Source: Codonopsis lanceolata (Eukaryota; Streptophyta; Magnoliopsida; Asterales; Campanulaceae). Taken from it: a DNA stretch of 64,000 bases. Both the position numbers and the translations under genes were made by a program. Location of the stretch: positions 161,044,437-161,108,436 of the forward strand of contig CM028379.1 of assembly GCA_013146195.2 (NCBI GenBank), written 5' to 3'. The notes beneath the pieces were generated by a model. The model made no database searches, was not told where the DNA came from, and saw nothing but the letters and a program-made list of their open reading frames with translations. Positions 23,590 to 36,290 of this stretch are shown here, piece by piece (the stretch's first letter is position 1; every line of letters starts with the position of its first letter).

Positions 23590-25435
23590 GCCATGTAGGT
23601 GTTTACTCAACAAAATCTCAAGTATAGAGCGAGTTCGACAAGAGCGATCTCGTTCATGACAAGTAGATATTCTCATCAATAAATCAAGTAGGGTTGAGCT
23701 CGACAAGAGCGAACTCAATATGTCAAATAGGCATTCTATTACATGACATTTAAAATCAAACATGATGGTCAATCCAATTTAGGAGTCTAGAACTAGTATT
23801 CTAGTGAAACGCATTTAAGAACGTCGTAGAGATTGATCTTTGAGCCGGTATTGTTCAATGGCTCACTAAAATAGACTATGTTGAGTCATCTCTATAAATT
23901 CATTCAAATAGAGTTAAAACACTAATTTTATTCCAAACTCTTTTCTAAGTTCTCGTACTAGATTATTAATCCAAATAACAACCATAGCCAAGAATTATCA
24001 TTAGTTCCTAAATCATGGAACCCTAGAATCATAAATTCTAAAAGTTGTTAAAAGACAATAGTCCAAGAACAATAGTTATTCCAAATGAAGCATAGAACAC
24101 ATTTAATTCTAGGCTTAGGACCAAAACATTCAAGATTAGTATATCATTTAAAATTCCCATATTCTCAAATCAACCTAAAACATGTTACTGACATGGTAGA
24201 GGCATGAGAGATATGAAAGAAAATGGCTATCATGACATTTCTAGCATACAACCTAAGGAGAATCAATAGCTTACCTCGAGTCAAGAAAAAGAGGAAAAAA
24301 ATGAAATCTAATAGGTGAGAATCGTGCTCCTCGACGATAGCTTCTATTTGGATGTCTCGGATTGGAAATCGGGACTCGGGAACTCAAGATAGGGAGAAAA
24401 CACCTACTAATCTCTCATCACCATACACACACAAGAGCTTAAGAGGAAGGAGGGAGAAAAGGAGGAATTTATGGCTTGGTGGTAGTCACAAAGGAGGGAA
24501 AGGTTTATATACTACATGTAAAAATAGTGGAAATCCACATGTCAAAAGGTGGTTGAAAGAGATTAGGTGTCCTAATTAGGGTTTAGGATAAAGTCAACCT
24601 AGTTAGGGCCTAATACAAGTAATTAGGGTCACTAATGATGGGGGTTATTAAGCTAATTGGGTCACAAAATTAACAGATCAGAAAATTCCGTAGGGCTGGA
24701 AACAGGGGCAAGCGAGCGCTTGGTCTCCTTCCTAAATCCTGGACGTGCTGGAAAATGCGCGGTCGCTTGGGCTCATGATTGAGCGAGCGCTCAGTGTCCT
24801 GGATGATAAAAATGGCTTGAAATCAAGCCTCAAATATGTCCAATTCAACCCCAAACCATATGAGATGTTAAACCCACTCAAACCATGTCTGAAACAGGTC
24901 CGAACAACACCCGAACAAGTAGGAATAAATGCTAAAACTCGCAATGAACATCAAACGAATCAACGACGAGTTAAACAAAGATACAACAAGAATGAATGAA
25001 CGTTCTTAAACATGTTAAGGACTAGTATACAATGTCTAAGACTCAAACCAACAACTCACGAGTCTTAATGACACGAAACAAGGCAAAGGAAGACAAACCG
25101 AGAGACCCTAAGAGTCAAAAGGTCAAACGATGCAACAATGCTTACTAACTCTCAACCAAGCATACAATGACCAAGATTGAAGTTATAAAACATGTAAGAA
25201 AAATACTAAGGCTCTATTAGGACTTAGTTAAGTGCATAATACAAGGGCACGACTCACAGTAGTCAAAATAATAGCATACAAGGTATAGAAATCTCACTAG
25301 ACAACCATAGCTCAACTATTGGACTATTAACAAGTCAAACATGTTAGGAATATTACTAGCATGATAAATACACATATCAAGCATGTTAAACAAGTATAGA
25401 AGACATGTTACACACGTAGGGTTTGGGTTCTTATA
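23590..25435. repeat. 1.9-kb direct repeat, copy 2
   Basis: Same text as 21655-23551. The join at 23552-23589 is non-LTR filler, including TCCTTTCCCACTAAAAAG. It has lost part of the hairpin cassette (24709-24800). Confidence 0.9.
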
Positions 25436-25440
25436 TCCGT

Positions 25441-27000
25441 CATATGTTGGTGAGTTGAGTTGTTAAAGAGTGACTTCGTTTTATGAATTAAGATTTATAA
25501 TACAGTCTAATATGAGACATACTTGACAATTAAATGGGCAACTAACCCAAAAAATTAAGAAAACAATAGTGGCGCGCAAATATCAAGAAATGTGAACCCC
25601 CGTGTTGTTTGGATTTTGTTTTTAATTATTTAGTAAAATGGGTTGGGATTTCCTTTCGTTTCCTAAACAAGACTTTTTGTACCTCTTTATAACACTAACA
25701 CGATGTCAATGTATTATCGTGATTTGGTAAATGTCGGATTAAGATATGCTCGGAGTTTTAAAATCTCTTGAGTTTAAATAATTTATTCTTTTGATATATG
25801 AAGTCATCATTTTTTTTAAATATAATTTATGAGTGTCATTCGAAAGTAACATGAATTAATTAGTTATTATGAGATCTCTTGCATTGATTTTTCAAGATTT
25901 CAAATTTTTGGGCATTTGAGGAATGATGTGACTGGTTGTGTAATGAGAAGAGAAAAAAATGAGGGATTGTTACCTTCACACATGTGAACGTGAAAGTTAA
26001 TCATAACTGTTTAATTAAAGTTTAGAAGATAATTAAATCTGAATTAGTATTTTTTTTTAGTTAAATACGTGTGCGCAAAGTGAGCTGTATAAATTCAATA
26101 TGAGACCGGATCAACGTATGGTTGATGTTTTGTAGGGGATGACTGCTCAAAATATTAATTTTAAAGGTGACTTTGTAATGAGGAGAGAGAAAAGGTTAAT
26201 TGCTTAGAATATTTATTTTATGGGGTGTTTTTGTAATGGGAAATAAAAAATGATGGAGTTAAAGGAGGATAACCACTTTCACACATATGGGTGTGAGCGT
26301 TAATCTTTGTCGTTAAAAGTTTATAAATTATTTAATCTCACTCAATAGTTAGTTATTTTTAATAATAAGAGTAGGAACTGAGTTGTATTGTATTATAATT
26401 TATAGGGGATAGTCGGATAGGTTGCGTTTCATTTAATAAATATTCTATCCGTTCCTAAAAAGTAGTCAGGTTTGACTTGAAATGCAAATTCAAAAAATTG
26501 TTCACTTTGTTTTAAAATTATTGTCATGTTTGATCCGGTACACGCATTAAGGAAAAATAATTGACTTGATGAATATTGGTTTGATGTTTAATTTCCTTTA
26601 AAAGTACTCATGTATATGTGATCCGTAATTAAAGTAAGATGAAAAAGTAAGGGTAATATCCACAATAGATGACTTTTATCAACCCTTTTAACAATTTTTA
26701 GAGTTTTTTAGCCACCCTTAATCCCACAATGGATACCTTACTAAACATTCTTCCTCTAAAACCAACTAAGCATTTCTCTAAACTTAGAGTGACTCTTAGT
26801 AGGAGTAGTAACATTTTTTTTAACAGCGGTACTTAATACAGCACCTATAAAATGCTTAATACAGCACTTTTTAAAATACTTTTCCCAAAATACCCTTTAC
26901 ATAAAAAAAATTTATTTTTTTTGTTAAATTTAAATTAATGAATTTTGTTTTTTTATTAAATTTAAATTGATGTTTATTTTTATATTTTAATTTAATAATT
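25441..27000. other. AT-rich intergenic stretch, truncated Stowaway piece only
   Basis: No gene is seen. Around 26440-26640 is text like the Stowaway core (ATTATTGTCATGTTTGATC) without a matching second end. The rest is featureless. Confidence 0.5.
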
Positions 27001-27028
27001 AATTTAAAATCAAATTGGGATTAAAAAA

Positions 27029-27420
27029 ATGCTTAATAGGGATTGGTTTGAAACCAGTCCAAATGGGGGTGTTGGGTTTGGGACTGCTTGGGTAGCAGTC
27101 CAAAAGACGTTGGTTGGGCTGTATTTTGGGGCTGGTGGCGCTAAAGGGGAGGCTCGGGCGAAAGGGACTGGGTTGGTAGCGGTTGGGTTGGGGGCGAAGA
27201 AGACTGGCGGTGGCCCGAAAGGGAGGCTCGGGCGAAAGGGACTGGCTGGTAGCATTGGGTTGGGCGGGCGGGGACTGGTCTTCAAAAGGGGAGGCCTGGG
27301 TTTTGGACCGGGTTGGTGGCAGTCCAAAAGGGTTTCGATTCAGGCTGGGCGCTAGGGCCTGGACGTGGCCCAGGCGGAGAGGGAGGGGGGCTGGTGGCTG
27401 GGTTTGGGCTGTTAGTGAAG
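27029..27420. other. G-rich island in AT-rich DNA
   Basis: About 400 bp with many GGG/GGGG runs on the plus strand and internal echoes (GGCTCGGGCGAAAGGGACTG twice; GCAGTCCAAAAG twice or more). Long Gly-rich ORFs exist in two frames and on the other strand, as expected from composition alone, so I do not call a gene. Confidence 0.6.
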
Positions 27421-27936
27421 TTATTATCCTAGGGGTAATTTTGTTAATTTTAAAAAAGTGGGGGTGGTTGTATAATTACAAAATATTTTATTATTTTTTA
27501 TTTAGTTAAATTACTATGTTACCCTTAGTCAAATATATATAAACAACATATTTTAGAACAAAAAACATACAAACCAAAAACTATCATAAAAATTCATTCT
27601 ATCTAGAATTTTTCTCTTCCTCAATTCAAACAAGGTACGTTTTCTAAACTCATTCTTTGTAATTTCGATTTGTGTTCATGAATAGAAAGCAAAAAAATTT
27701 TGAAGACTACCGCCTAGAGCCACCATGCTCCACCACCACCTGCTGACCTTGGTTGCCTGACCACCAGCTGGGTTGGTGGTGTTAAATTTTGTTAGATTTT
27801 GTTTGTTTCCGTTAGTATCTGTTAGTTTCTGTTGGGTTGTTAAAGTTAGTTTTCTAAATTTTCAGTTAGGTCCCTTAAACTGCAGCTACTTGTTATTATT
27901 AGCACTTGCTCTTTGATATAAGTTGTTTAATTGTTT

Positions 27937-30117
27937 ATAATTTTGTTAGTGGAATATTAAATATTATTATTTGTAAATAGACATGAAAAATGACTTTTAT
28001 TTGCATTAATTAATTGTTTATTAGAAATATAAATTAGTTAAATTAGTCAACGTAATTAAGAACACTTTGTTGTTAAATATATTTGTGAATAAGCATAAAT
28101 AAAATACCCCCAATATAATTTATTTAATTTTTTATATTGATATTGTTAGTTAATATTTTTATTAAATGTTATAATTTTGTTAGTGGAATATTAAATATTA
28201 TTATTTGTAAATAAACATGAAAAATTACTTTAATTTGCATTAATTAATTGTTTATTAGAAATATAAATTAGTTAAATTAGTCAACGTAATTAAGAACACT
28301 TTGTTATTAAATATATTTGTGAATAAGCATGAATAAAATACCCCAATATAATTTATTTAATTTTTTATATTGATATTGTTAGTTAATATTGTTAGTAAGT
28401 GTTATAATTTTGTTAATGGAATATTAAATATTATTATTTGTAAATAGACATGAAAAATGACTTTTATTTGCATTAATTAATTGTTTATTAGAAATATAAA
28501 TTAGTTAAATTAGTCAACGTAATTAAGAACACTTTGTTATTAAATATATTTGTGAATAAGCATGAATAAAATACCCCCAATATAATTTATTTAATTTTTT
28601 ATATTGATATTGTTAGTTAATATTGTTAGTAAGTGTTATAATTTTGTTAATGGAATATTAAATATTATTATTTGTAAATAAACATGAAAAAATGACTTTA
28701 ATTTGCATTAATTAATTGTTTATTAGAAATGTAAATTAGTTAAATTAGTCCACGTAATTAAGAACACTTTGTTATTAAATATATTTGTGAATAAGCATGA
28801 ATAAAATACCCCCAATATAATTTATTTAATTTTTTATATTGATATTGTTAGTTAATATTGTTAGTAAGTGTTATAATTTTGTTAGTGGAATATTAAATAT
28901 TATTATTTGTAAATAAACATGAAAAAATGACTTTAATTTGCATTAATTAATTGTTTATTAGAAATGTAAATTAGTTAAATTAGTCCACGTAATTAAGAAC
29001 ACTTTGTTATTAAATATATTTGTGAATAAGCATGAATAAAATACCCCCAATATAATTTATTTAATTTTTTATATTGATATTGTTAGTTAATATTTTTATT
29101 AAATGTTATAATTTTGTTAGTGGAATATTAAATATTATTATTTGTAAATAAACATGAAAAATGACTTTAATTTGCATTAATTAATTGTTTATTAGAAATA
29201 TAAATTAGTTAAATTAGTCAACGTAATTAAGAACACTTTGTTATTAAATATATTTGTGAATAAGCATGAATAAAATACCCCCAATATAATTTATTTAATT
29301 TTTTATATTGATATTGTTAGTTAATATTTTTATTAAATGTTATAATTTTGTTAGTGGAATATTAAATATTATTATTTGTAAATAAACATGAAAAAATGAC
29401 TTTAATTTGCATTAATTAATTGTTTATTAGAAATTTAAATTAGTTAAATTAGTCCACGTAATTAAGAACACTTTGTTATTAAATATATTTGTGAATAAGC
29501 ATGAATAAAATACCCCCAATATAATTTATTTAATTTTTTATATTGATATTGTTAGTTAATATTGTTAGTAAGTGTTATAATTTTGTTAGTGGAATATTAA
29601 ATATTATTATTTGTAAATAGACATGAAAAATGACTTTTATTTGCATTAATTAATTGTTTATTAGAAATATAAATTAGTTAAATTAGTCAACATAATTAAG
29701 AACATTTTGTTGTTAAATATATTTGAGAATAAGCATGAATAAAATACCCCCAATATAATTTATTTAATTGTTTATATTGATATTGTTATTTAATATTTTT
29801 ATTAAATGTTATAATTTTTTTAGTGGAATATTAAATATTATTATTTGTAAATAAACATGAAAAAATGACTTTAATTTGCATTAATTAATTGTTTATTAGA
29901 AATGTAAATTAGTTAAATTAGTCCACGTAATTAAGAACACTTTGTTATTAAATATATTTGTGAATAAGCATGAATAAAATACCCCCAATATAATTTATTT
30001 AATTTTTTATATTGATATTGTTAGTTAATATTGTTAGTAAGTGTTATAATTTTGTTAGTGGAATATTAAATATTATTATTTGTAAATAAACATGAAAAAT
30101 GACTTTAATTTGAATTA
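27937..30117. repeat. Satellite-like tandem array, 234-235 bp period, about 9.3 copies
   Basis: The landmark ATAATTTTGTTAGTGGAATA (or a close form) starts near 27937, 28171, 28404, 28638, 28873, 29108, 29342, 29577, 29811 and 30046. Copies are very similar, with shared variants alternating between them (AATATAAATTAG/AATGTAAATTAG, AGTCAACGTA/AGTCCACGTA). The last copy is cut off at about 30117. No coding potential. Confidence 0.97.
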
Positions 30118-30127
30118 TTCAATGTAG

Positions 30128-30289
30128 ATGTCACATTTTCCACGTGATTATAGAGGGAAAAGACCGGTTGTTGATGATGATCCGGAGCTTCAAAATTACA
30201 AATGGCCGATGGCATCAGATAATCGATGTGTTCTGCATTCGCCGCTCAAGAAGACGAATCGGCATAAAAGGGGAACCGTCACATTTTGA
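30128..30289 (+). CDS. Short ORF of unknown function directly after the satellite
   Basis: ATG at 30128 opens a 53-residue frame starting MSHFPRDYRGKRPVVDD and ending at TGA 30287-30289. Composition changes sharply here from AT-rich repeat to mixed DNA, and the text looks like possible exon sequence, but no family is recognised. It may be part of the same locus as the repeat ORF that follows. Confidence 0.2.
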   Translation: MSHFPRDYRGKRPVVDDDPELQNYKWPMASDNRCVLHSPLKKTNRHKRGTVTF

Positions 30290-30399
30290 TGAGAGCGAGT
30301 CGCCATCGCTTCCAAGAAGCGTATAGCAGAAGCACGATCTAACGCAGGATGTCACTCCTACAATGCCCATTTTGAGACGCCCTTCTAATTTAGGTTCAC

Positions 30400-30828
30400 A
30401 TGAATCTGCTTGAGTATAGTTACTGCAGGCATGGGGAGGAGGATGTGGATGAGGAGGAGGAGGAGGAGGATGTTAGTAGTAGGAGAAGATATGGAGTTCC
30501 TCCTACCGAGGTGGACGAAAGAGGTCCTCACTTTGGGGGAGAGGATATTACGCTACGTGATGATGATGAGGAGGAGGTAAAGGAGGAGGAGGATGTTAGT
30601 AGAGGGAGAAGATATGGAGTCCCTCCAGCTCGAGGTGGACGAGTAGGTCCTCACTTTAGGGAGAGGATATTACAGTTACGTGATGATGATGAGGAGGAGG
30701 TAAACGAGGAGGAGGATGTTAGTAGAGGGAGAAGATATGGAGTCCCTCCAAATGAGGTGGATCGAGTAGGTCCTCACTTTAGTGGGAGAGGATATTACAG
30801 CTACGTGATGATGATGAGGAGGAGGTAA
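30400..30828 (+). CDS. ORF of 41-residue acidic/arginine repeats, cut by gap
   Basis: Three 123-bp repeats (landmarks at 30471, 30594 and 30717) keep the reading frame because 123 is 41 codons. Each unit has DVSxxRRYGVPP, a variable part, GPHF, and a DDDEEEVxEEE tail. Units 1 and 2 are complete; unit 3 shifts frame after GPHFSGRG and the ORF ends at 30828. The DNA then becomes pure GGA-rich repeat and reaches the gap. Function unknown; it may be a minisatellite that happens to be open. The first ATG is at about 30400, but the true start is unclear. Confidence 0.35.
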   Translation: MNLLEYSYCRHGEEDVDEEEEEEDVSSRRRYGVPPTEVDERGPHFGGEDITLRDDDEEEVKEEEDVSRGRRYGVPPARGGRVGPHFRERILQLRDDDEEEVNEEEDVSRGRRYGVPPNEVDRVGPHFSGRGYYSYVMMMRRR

Positions 30829-30986
30829 AGGAGGAGGAGGAGGAGAGGAGGAGGAGGAGGGAGGGAGGGAGGAGGGAGGAGGAGGANNNNNNNNNNNNNN
30901 NNNNNNNNNNNNNNNNNNNNNNNNNNNNNNNNNNNNNNNNNNNNNNNNNNNNNNNNNNNNNNNNNNNNNNNNNNNNNNNNNNNNNN
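30829..30986. other. GGA-rich microsatellite and assembly gap (100 N)
   Basis: 30829-30886 is nearly pure GGA/GGGA repeat. 30887-30986 is exactly 100 N, the usual placeholder for a gap of unknown size. The joined flanks may not be neighbours at the stated distance. Confidence 0.98.
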
Positions 30987-33900
30987 ATCCCACGAGGATA
31001 GAGCTAGAAATAAATCCTAAGTACTAAAATTGGGCACACCTAATTTTATCTAAGCTAATGGAAATTAGATTTAAAATAAAATAAAATAAACAAAATAAAA
31101 GCAAGAAAGTAAACTAAATTAACTCGACGATGTAACAGGCAACATCAAATCAAGGTAAAAAGTAGATTGTGATTTTTCTAGTCTAGCCAATGTTTAATTT
31201 AACTCTCTATATTTTTCTTAACTCAAAATTTTGGTAGTCGGATGCACTAATATTTTCTACGGGCTTTCACTGATATAGAAAACCTATCTACCACTTATCC
31301 TTGCTACGGGCTCATATCATCGCAACACATAACCTAGGGGAGAAAATAGCCGCTGATAGATCAAGCACCCAATGACTATCTACGACCTTCGACAATCGTG
31401 CTTTAGAGACGTAAACAATTATCACGATTTTCTAAATAATAGGAAGGGCTTCGCTTCAGATCCTATCATTCTAGGGTTCATTTAATGATTCATGACTTCA
31501 TTAAAAGCATTAAGCACGCAATGATAATGACCAAAAAAATATGAGTAATACTTCATATAGAGAGAAATTAAATTAAAACATCACATTCAACATAGATAAT
31601 AATCAAAATCCAAAAATATATTTATCTCATCATCAAGATATCAAGATAAACGTAAAGTTTCTCCAAAAATTACAACACTAAAATAAATAAAGAAGTGGAA
31701 GAATTAAACCAATTAATATTGCAATCTTTGGTTGACTTTACTTAATCTTGCTCCCTTGACCCTTGATTTGATACTCCAAGCCTTCAAAATTGAAGCATTT
31801 TTAATTTGGGAGGAGGAGGAAGTGGATAAATGGAATTGGGAATAGTTTTAGGTCACGCCTCTAAACACATGTCGCTTCTCTAAAAAATTGCCACTGGAAT
31901 GGATTAAAAACAAAGGCAACAAAGAGGGCAAAATAGGGAACAGCCAGGGGAGTTTAGGGCAAATAGAAGTGGGGTTGGGTCACTACTGGGTGTGGGCGAA
32001 CCAGAGAAGGGACGCTGGGTGTAACTAGGGGGAAACAGGCGCTTGGCAGAGGGAACGCAGGCCGGGAAGGTGGCAGTGGGCCGGCTGGGTTGTGCAGATC
32101 TCGATCCGAAAGAGAACACGCGGGTTACGCTGTGGGGTGAAGAGGCAGCCGGGCGACACGTGGCGGAGTCAGGAGGCGACATCGCATGCGGATTATTACA
32201 AGATTAGCGCCACCCCGCTCTTTTGCGTGACGATGTGTTCCTGCCCTCGCTCGATTTTGGCTAGCGAAGTCCTTCTGCTCCCAGGCTTTGCAGATAAGTC
32301 CACCGTTAGCCCAGTTAGCCTCCGTTAGGCCTCGCTGCAAGCTGAAATACTTGACTCGAACTAACGAAAAGTATCAAAACTTAACATTGAAGCCCGAATT
32401 GCCTAGATTTGCACGTATTGAGCCATAAAACCTCGAATATGTTTGAGATACCTACATGAAGCACAAAATACATAAAAATAGTATCTCAAATGTAAATAAT
32501 CATTAACGAAAGCTCAAAATAAATAATAATAAAATTCTGGAAAATAATGAAAATAAAAGAAAATTATAAACATCAATTCCCCCAAACTTAAGCTTTGATA
32601 GTCGAAACAAACAGAATATATGGATTATGGAGATGCTCGAAAACAAGATGAAATGAAGGTGGTACTCCATTAAGATCCCGCCATTACCATGAAAGAAATC
32701 AAACTCAAGATTATAAAAATGCATAACCAAGGTATGATGTGATTTCAATGCTAGCTAAATTTCCTCAAACACTTACTCCAAACATGAAACACAAGCCCAT
32801 GACTAAATAGCATTGCTCTAGCTAGGATGAACGCTCAATGAGATACCAAGCATAAGCCATGAAACCCGAAAGAGATATGCTTCACAATGCACTAACTCAT
32901 GGCATGACAATATCAACAGGACTTTACAAAGCTTGTAATTTTAGGCCAAGGTTGAGCTACAAATGAAGGGAAGGATATCAAGACAAGAGAGCACAAGTGA
33001 AGCCTTCAAAATCACACTGAAGCCTAGCTTCATGAAAGAACATATTCCATTGTAACTCACCATTTTTCTTAACAACCCCCAAACTTAGATCTTTTTTTTT
33101 TATCAAGAACTTGGGGTTGAGAGTATATCAAACTACCACAAATGATTTTTCATCCCACAATTCCCCTTTTTGAATGACTTTAGAGCACAAATGGTTCACA
33201 ATTTTGGGTTGCCCTTCACTTTTGATTCTTTTTTTTTTTACAAGGGCCCCTTTTGTACAAGATAAACTACCCCCAACTCATTAACCAAGATTAAATCACA
33301 CCACACCAAAACATGAAGAACAACACTTCCATGAAGCTCACACTCCCTCCAAGACATAAATTTGGATATTAATTTCACAAAGTGCTCTCTCAAAAGGTCG
33401 GATAAAGTGTATAGGCTCATGGGATAAGTCAATGGGGGTCTTGATGATGATAGTGAGAGGAGGAAGCATAAGAATTCGACTCCATCCCAAATGCACACGG
33501 ATATGGAAAATGATTTCCATAACACTTCTCGCAAATTAAGCTAGGATGGGGCGGAGTATAATTCATAGCCTCGGTTGACGCCATTTCATTCTCATAAATT
33601 CCCGGCATTCCATTCCATGCCCTTGATCAAAGTCCTAATTTACATTGTTACAAGCATCGCTCCAAGCTAACTACAAGAACACTCACTTGACAAACAACCT
33701 CAAATGCAAAAGAACTATTAAAAAACAAAACCTACTCTAAAAGAACGCCAAAACTAACTACAACTAAAAATAAAGCAAATAGAGAAAAAAGAAAAAAAAT
33801 ACTTAAATTAAAATTAGGCAAGCTTGCTATTAATATCAAGATAAATTCTAGAAAATTATCCCCGGCAGCGGCGCCAAAAACTTGATGTGCGCGAACGTAA

Positions 33901-34440
33901 CACGGGCAAGATTACCCAGTCGTATCAAGTAATAAAGTTCGTAAGTACGAGTTGATCCCACGAGGATAGAGCTAGAAATAAATCCTAAGTACTAAAATTG
34001 GGCACACCTAATTTTATCTAAGCTAACGGAAATTAGATTTAAAATAAAAATAAAATAAACAAAATAAAAGTAAGAAAGTAAACTAAATTAACTCGACGAT
34101 GTAACGGCGGCAACATCAAATCAAGGTAAAAAGTAGGATTGTGATATTTCTAGTCTAGCCAATGTTTAATTTAATTCTCTATATTTTTCTTAACTCAAAT
34201 TTTTGGTAGTCGGATGCACACTAATATTTTCTACGGGCTTTCGCTACGTATAAAAAACCTAGCTATCACTCATCCTTGCTACGGGCTCATATCATCGCAA
34301 CACATAACCTATGGGAGAAAATAGTCACGTGATAGATCAAGCACCCAATGACTATCTACGAACTTCTACAATTGGTGTGCTTTAGAGATGTAAAAAATTA
34401 TCACAATTTTCGAAATAATAGGAAGGGCTTTCGCTTGGTA
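30987..34440 (-). mobile_element. Non-autonomous Ty3/gypsy-like LTR retrotransposon, minus strand, partial
   Basis: 30987-31445 and 33957-34440 are direct repeats (same text from ATCCCACGAGGATAGAGC), i.e. parts of two LTRs. Beside the right one, 33859-33876 reads TCCCCGGCAGCGGCGCCA, the 3' end of plant tRNA-Asp with one mismatch, so on the minus strand it is a tRNA-Asp primer-binding site, as in Athila/Tat-type elements. A polypurine-like AAGTTTGGGGGAATT lies on the minus strand near 32580, placing the 3' LTR at <30987-32576 and leaving about 1.3 kb inside. No gag or pol is present. The left LTR is cut by the gap and the right by the Helitron-family sequence. Confidence 0.7.
33859..33876 (-). 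other. Primer-binding site, tRNA-Asp type
   Basis: On the minus strand this is TGGCGCCGCTGCCGGGGA, complementary to the tRNA-Asp 3' end apart from one base. The LTR end (CA on the minus strand) is about 10 bp away at 33886-33889. Confidence 0.8.
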
Positions 34441-35643
34441 TCATATTATTCATTTCTAAACAATGTGAGATACATATTATAACCAATACTCATTTCTAAA
34501 TTATGTGAGATAAAATTCTTTGTAACCAATGTGAGATCCATCATCTAAAAAGTTTTTAAATCAATATCATTTTTTCTAACTAATGTGAAATACTTCTCTT
34601 CTATTGTTAATAATAGTAGACTTTTAAAATCAGCATCACTCTATAACAAATGTGGGATACATATCTTAATTTGGTAATAATAGTCGAAGTCTTTTATCTT
34701 AAAAAAATTTATAACCAACATCTATTTCTAAATAATGTGGGATACATCTCTTCTATTATATTGATGATAAAACTAAAAGTCTTTTTTCTAAAGACTTTTA
34801 AAACCAACATCATTTTTTAACCAATGTAGGATATCTCTTCTATTAGTAATAATAGTAAAAGTTTTTTTTTATCTAAAATTAAAATCAACATCACTTTCTA
34901 ACCAATGTGAGATATACATCTTCTATTGGTAATAATGGTATAACTCTTATATCTAAAGACTTTTAAAACAAACATATCTTTCTAATCATATGATATACAT
35001 CTTTTCTATTGGTAATAATAATATTTTTAAAACCAACACTAATTTCTAGCAAATGTGGGATACATTATTCTATAGTAATAATAATAGTATTTTATATAAA
35101 AACTTTTGAAATCAACATCTCTTTCTAAATAAGTGGGATACATCTCTTCTATTGATTATAACATAAAAATAATAATAGTAGTAGTATTTTAATTAAAGAG
35201 TTTTGAAACCAACATCTATTTTTAAACAATGTGTGATACATCTCTTGTATTGATAATAACATAAAAATTCTTTTATCTAAAGAATTTTATAACCAATATA
35301 TGTTTCTAAATAATGTGGATCTCTTTGTAACCAATGTGAGATACATTATCTAAAAACATTTTAAACCAATATCACTTTTCTAACCAGTGTGAAATACATA
35401 TTTTTTTCTATTAGTATTAAGCATTTTATAAAAAAGACTTTTAATATCTACATCAATCTCTAACCAATGTGTAATACATTTCATCATTTGCTAATAGTAG
35501 TAGAAGTTTTTTATCTAAAAAAATATAAAATCAATATCTCTTTCTATATAATGAGATACATCTATTTTCTTTTCTTTTATTGATGATAAAAGTAAAAGTC
35601 TTTTTATTTAAAGACTCTTAAAATAAACATCATATTTTAACCA

Positions 35644-35673
<30 letters not shown>
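35644..35673. repeat. (TG)n microsatellite
   Basis: About 15 uninterrupted TG units within the Helitron-family minisatellite. Confidence 0.95.
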
Positions 35674-35675
<2 letters not shown>

Positions 35676-36290
35676 TCTATTACTAATAATAGTAAAAGTC
35701 CTATATATAATCTAAAATAATTTAAAATCAATATCATTTTTTAACCAATGCAAGATATGCATCTTATATTGGTAATAATGGTAGAAGTCTTTTATCAAAA
35801 GAGTTTGAAAACCAACATCATTTCTAATCAATGTATGATACATCTCTTCAATTGGTAATTAATAATAGTATTTTTAAAGCAATATCAATTTATAACCAAT
35901 GTGTGATACATCTCTTCTATTGGTAATAATAGCCTAATATTTTGTAACCAATGTGAGATACATATCTTGTAAAAGTGAAAGTCTTTAGTCTAAAGACTTT
36001 AAAATCTAACATTTTCTTTTTAAACAATGTGTTATACATCTATTTTATTGGTAATAATATAAAATAATTTAAAATCAACATCATTTTCTAACCAATGTGA
36101 AATATACATCTTCTATTGGTAATGATGATTGAAGTCTTTTATCAAATGACTTTGAAACCCAACATCAACCAACATCACTTTCCAACCAATGCATGATACA
36201 TCTCTTCTATTGATACTTAATAATAGTATTTTTTTTTAAACCAACATCAATTTCTAACCAATGTGGGATACATCTCTTCTATTATTGAAA

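Larger units (their letters stand above)
21059..25435 (+). mobile_element. LTR-type insertion (solo-LTR-like) with internal tandem duplication
   Basis: It starts TGTGACAACC and ends TTTGGGTTCTTATA, corresponding to the TGTGACGACC...GGTTCTCACA ends of the related element at 43669. The flanks TCCGA (21054-21058) and TCCGT (25436-25440) fit a 5-bp target duplication with one mismatch. No gag or pol is seen. A first full-length unit runs 21059-23551; after about 30 bp of filler a second unit, missing its first ~600 bp, runs from about 23582 to 25435. Confidence 0.7.

Noticed and set aside
27010..27509. Overlapping Gly/Pro-rich ORFs on both strands
   Set aside because: Base composition (G-rich, no TA) explains open frames in several phases at once; no domain or start context.
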